Shown here: positions 62,195-64,000 of the stretch, in pieces
Layout: the number at the start of each line of letters is the position of its first letter
Position numbering within the stretch: position 1 is the stretch's first letter
Source of the DNA: Trebonia sp963774945
GTDB lineage: Bacteria > Actinomycetota > Actinomycetes > Streptosporangiales > Streptosporangiaceae
Direction of reading: 5' to 3'
NCBI GenBank assembly: GCA_963774945.1
Contig: CAVZHA010000015.1
Location: 1 to 64,000 of the forward strand
DNA: 64,000 bases
Notes under the pieces: generated by a model
Told to the model about the DNA's origin: nothing
Seen by the model: only the letters and a program-made list of their open reading frames with translations
Database searches by the model: none
Made by a program: the position numbers and the translations under genes

Positions 62195-64000
62195 TCAGCT
62201 CCGCGGTAGACCCAGGACCTGCTCGCCGATGACGTTCAGCTGGATTTCCAGCGTGCCGCCGCCGAGCAGAGCCGGCGGGAGGGAAAGGTAGGCCTGGCTA
62301 GCGTCACCGGCGCTGGCGTCCAGAGCGGCCGCTTCCGGGCCCTGCCAGTCGAACACCAGCCGCCGCAGGGCGGCGTCGTTCCAGGCCGACACGAGCTTCA
62401 GCACGCTTGACTCGCCGCCCGGGCGGAGTCCTTCAATCTGGCGCAGCAGCGAACGCTGGCTGAGGGCCGCGAACGCGTTGATGTCCGCCGTCACCGCACC
62501 GCAGTCGCGCAGCCTCGCCTCGTTCGCGGCTAGGCCGAACCGGGTCAGGTAGTCGGCCGGCCGGTCACGTCGCCGACCGGATCCGGTGGCGATGTTGACC
62601 CGCTCGTTCCCGAGGGTCGTCCGGGCCAGCCGCCAGCCCTCCCCCGGCGCGCCGACCAGCAGTCCGGGCGGCACCAGCACGTCGTTGAGGAACACCTCGT
62701 TGAACAGGTAGCCGCCGTTGGCCTCGCGCAGCGGCCTTACCTCGATCCCGGGCGAGCGCATGTCAACCAGGAAGTAGCTCAGCCCGCGGTGCTTGGGCGC
62801 GGCCGGATCGGTCCGGGCCAGGCAGATCGCCCAGTCGGCGTCCTGCGCGTTCGATGTCCACACCTTCTGGCCGTTGAGCAGCCACCCGTCGGCGGTCGGT
62901 TCTGCGCGGGTGCGCAGCGAGGCGAGGTCCGAGCCTGCCCCGGGCTCGCTGAACAGCTGGCACCACTCGATCTCCCCGCGCAGGGACGGGCCCACGAATC
63001 GCCGTCGCTGGTCGTCTGAGCCGTGCGCGAGGATGGTGGGAACGGCCCATTCGCCGATGATCATGGTGGGCTGGGTCAGCCCCAGCCGGGCGAATTCCTG
63101 GGCGACGACGATCTGCTGCACGGGGCTCGCGTTGAGGCCGTAGGGGTGCGGGTAGCTCGGCGCCACCAGCCCCCGGTCGGCCAGGAATACCCGTCGGCTG
63201 GCGTCCTCCAGTGCGGCCGCCTCGGACAGCAGCGCCGCGATCTCGGAGCGGAAGCCGGCCGGCTCACCGTTAAGCACCAGCGTGTGCCTGCGCACGACCG
63301 ACTCGGCCAGGCGGCCCAGTTCGAGCTCCCGCTCGGCCTGCGGGCCCTGGAGCGACTGCAGCGCCATCGCCCGCCGCCAGTACAGGTGGACGTCATGCTC
63401 CCAGGTGTAGCCGATGCCGCCGAGCAGCGTGACCGTCTCAAGGGCGAGGTCGACCGCTCCGGGCGCGCAGACCACGGCCGCGGTCGCCGCGGCCAGCCGG
63501 AACTGGTCCGGCTCGTCGGCGTCGGCCGCCGCGGCGTCCCACGCGGCGGCCGTGATGAGCTCGGCCCGGGCGTACAGCCGGGCGCACTTGTGCTTGATCG
63601 CCTGGAACTCGCCGATCGTGCGGCCGAACTGCTCCCGCACCTTGACGTACTCCAGCCCGGTCCGCTGGCACCAGCGCGCCAGGCCGGACGCCTCGGCCGC
63701 CAGCAGCGCCGCGACGACGGCCCGCAGGATGGCCGGATCCACCGGCAGCCAGCGGTCGGCGGGCACCCGCAGGCCGTCCAGCCGCACCCGGGCGATGTCC
63801 CGGGTGAGGTCGACGCCGCGCAGCGGGGTCACCGCGGCCGCGGCCCGTTGGTCCGGCGGCAGGACGAACCAGCGTTCCGTGCCGTCCTCGTCGCGGGCGC
63901 CGAGGACCAGCGTCTCCGCGGCGGCGGCACCGAGGATCGGAACGCTCGACCCGGTGACCGTCAGGCAGTCGCCGGCCACGGTGGCCGCCAGGCCGTCGAC
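62195..64000 (-). CDS. Two-domain (fused) acyl-CoA dehydrogenase, 5' end outside the window
   Basis: The visible ~600 residues comprise the C-terminal half of one acyl-CoA dehydrogenase (EYVKVREQFGRTIGEFQAIK, LGGIGYTWEHDVHLYWRRAM) fused to a full second one (WAVPTILAHGSDDQRRRFVG, QLFSEPGAGSDLASLRTRAE, NGQKVWTSNAQDADWAICLA, ending GTLEIQLNVIGEQVLGLPRS). The frame is open to the window edge, reading VDGLAATVAG before the first in-frame ATG-like start, so the gene continues. Such fused FadE proteins occur in steroid and branched-chain CoA oxidation in actinobacteria. Confidence 0.88.
   Translation of the reverse strand, partial: VDGLAATVAGDCLTVTGSSVPILGAAAAETLVLGARDEDGTERWFVLPPDQRAAAAVTPLRGVDLTRDIARVRLDGLRVPADRWLPVDPAILRAVVAALLAAEASGLARWCQRTGLEYVKVREQFGRTIGEFQAIKHKCARLYARAELITAAAWDAAAADADEPDQFRLAAATAAVVCAPGAVDLALETVTLLGGIGYTWEHDVHLYWRRAMALQSLQGPQAERELELGRLAESVVRRHTLVLNGEPAGFRSEIAALLSEAAALEDASRRVFLADRGLVAPSYPHPYGLNASPVQQIVVAQEFARLGLTQPTMIIGEWAVPTILAHGSDDQRRRFVGPSLRGEIEWCQLFSEPGAGSDLASLRTRAEPTADGWLLNGQKVWTSNAQDADWAICLARTDPAAPKHRGLSYFLVDMRSPGIEVRPLREANGGYLFNEVFLNDVLVPPGLLVGAPGEGWRLARTTLGNERVNIATGSGRRRDRPADYLTRFGLAANEARLRDCGAVTADINAFAALSQRSLLRQIEGLRPGGESSVLKLVSAWNDAALRRLVFDWQGPEAAALDASAGDASQAYLSLPPALLGGGTLEIQLNVIGEQVLGLPRS

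Overview
The window is 64 kb of very GC-rich DNA. Gene density, frequent GTG starts, leaderless-looking promoters and family content (DUF222/HNH protein, MDMPI-type mycothiol-linked protein, fused IcmF mutase, many TetR/LysR/VOC genes, an SCO2521-2525-like block) point to a soil-type, probably filamentous, high-GC actinobacterium. The order cannot be fixed from the sequence. No rRNA, tRNA, CRISPR array or complete insertion sequence was found.

Layout. 0-8.5 kb: a DUF222 gene fragment with an SOS-like box, two divergent VOC genes, an M20 peptidase, acyl-CoA dehydrogenase, Nudix hydrolase, a TetR/luciferase-like pair with operator palindromes, an EVE protein and a GNAT. 8.5-14.7 kb: an ABC exporter, a TetR beside the relic of its MFS target, an NAD(P)-binding protein, a flavodoxin-like reductase, a lactonase fragment, a third VOC and a membrane protein. 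14.7-23.1 kb: acyl-CoA/B12 metabolism (flavin monooxygenase/ACAD, enoyl-CoA hydratase, metal-receptor protein, fused icmF mutase), then MarR and LysR regulators. 23.3-29.7 kb: small housekeeping-type genes, gene fragments, and a non-coding segment of inverted 21-bp repeats between 54-bp direct repeats.

29.8-41.8 kb is the most unusual part. It holds a PLP diaminopimelate-decarboxylase-like enzyme with an altered substrate motif and less GC-rich stretches, and a block resembling the uncharacterised Streptomyces SCO2521-SCO2525 families: SCO2521-like, a translationally coupled membrane protein, SCO2522-like, a ParA-like ATPase with a changed P-loop, SCO2524-like, and two SCO2525-like methyltransferases. 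Next to it, divergently, lies a very large WD40-GTPase-zinc ribbon-TIR gene. This looks like an uncharacterised signalling or defence locus.

41.9-46.8 kb has a HAD phosphatase, two paralogous lipoproteins, a DUF2218/TetR pair, a 4 x 35 bp tandem repeat and a sulfite-oxidase-type enzyme. 46.8-54.9 kb is a minus-strand aromatic-catabolism operon (cyclase, FAD hydroxylase, extradiol dioxygenase, FAH hydrolase, alpha/beta hydrolase) with an MFS exporter and a LysR regulator; one 27-bp box precedes both the operon and the MFS gene. 54.9-64 kb is a second catabolic set: TetR, FAD monooxygenase, P450, TetR, amidohydrolase, acyl-CoA synthetase and a two-domain acyl-CoA dehydrogenase running off the end.

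Many otherwise well conserved genes carry single-base frameshifts, clustered at about 17.9-22.9, 38-41 and 46.8-52.1 kb, while 52.2-64 kb has none. These look more like sequencing or assembly errors than real decay, so such genes are given as whole loci with the breaks noted.
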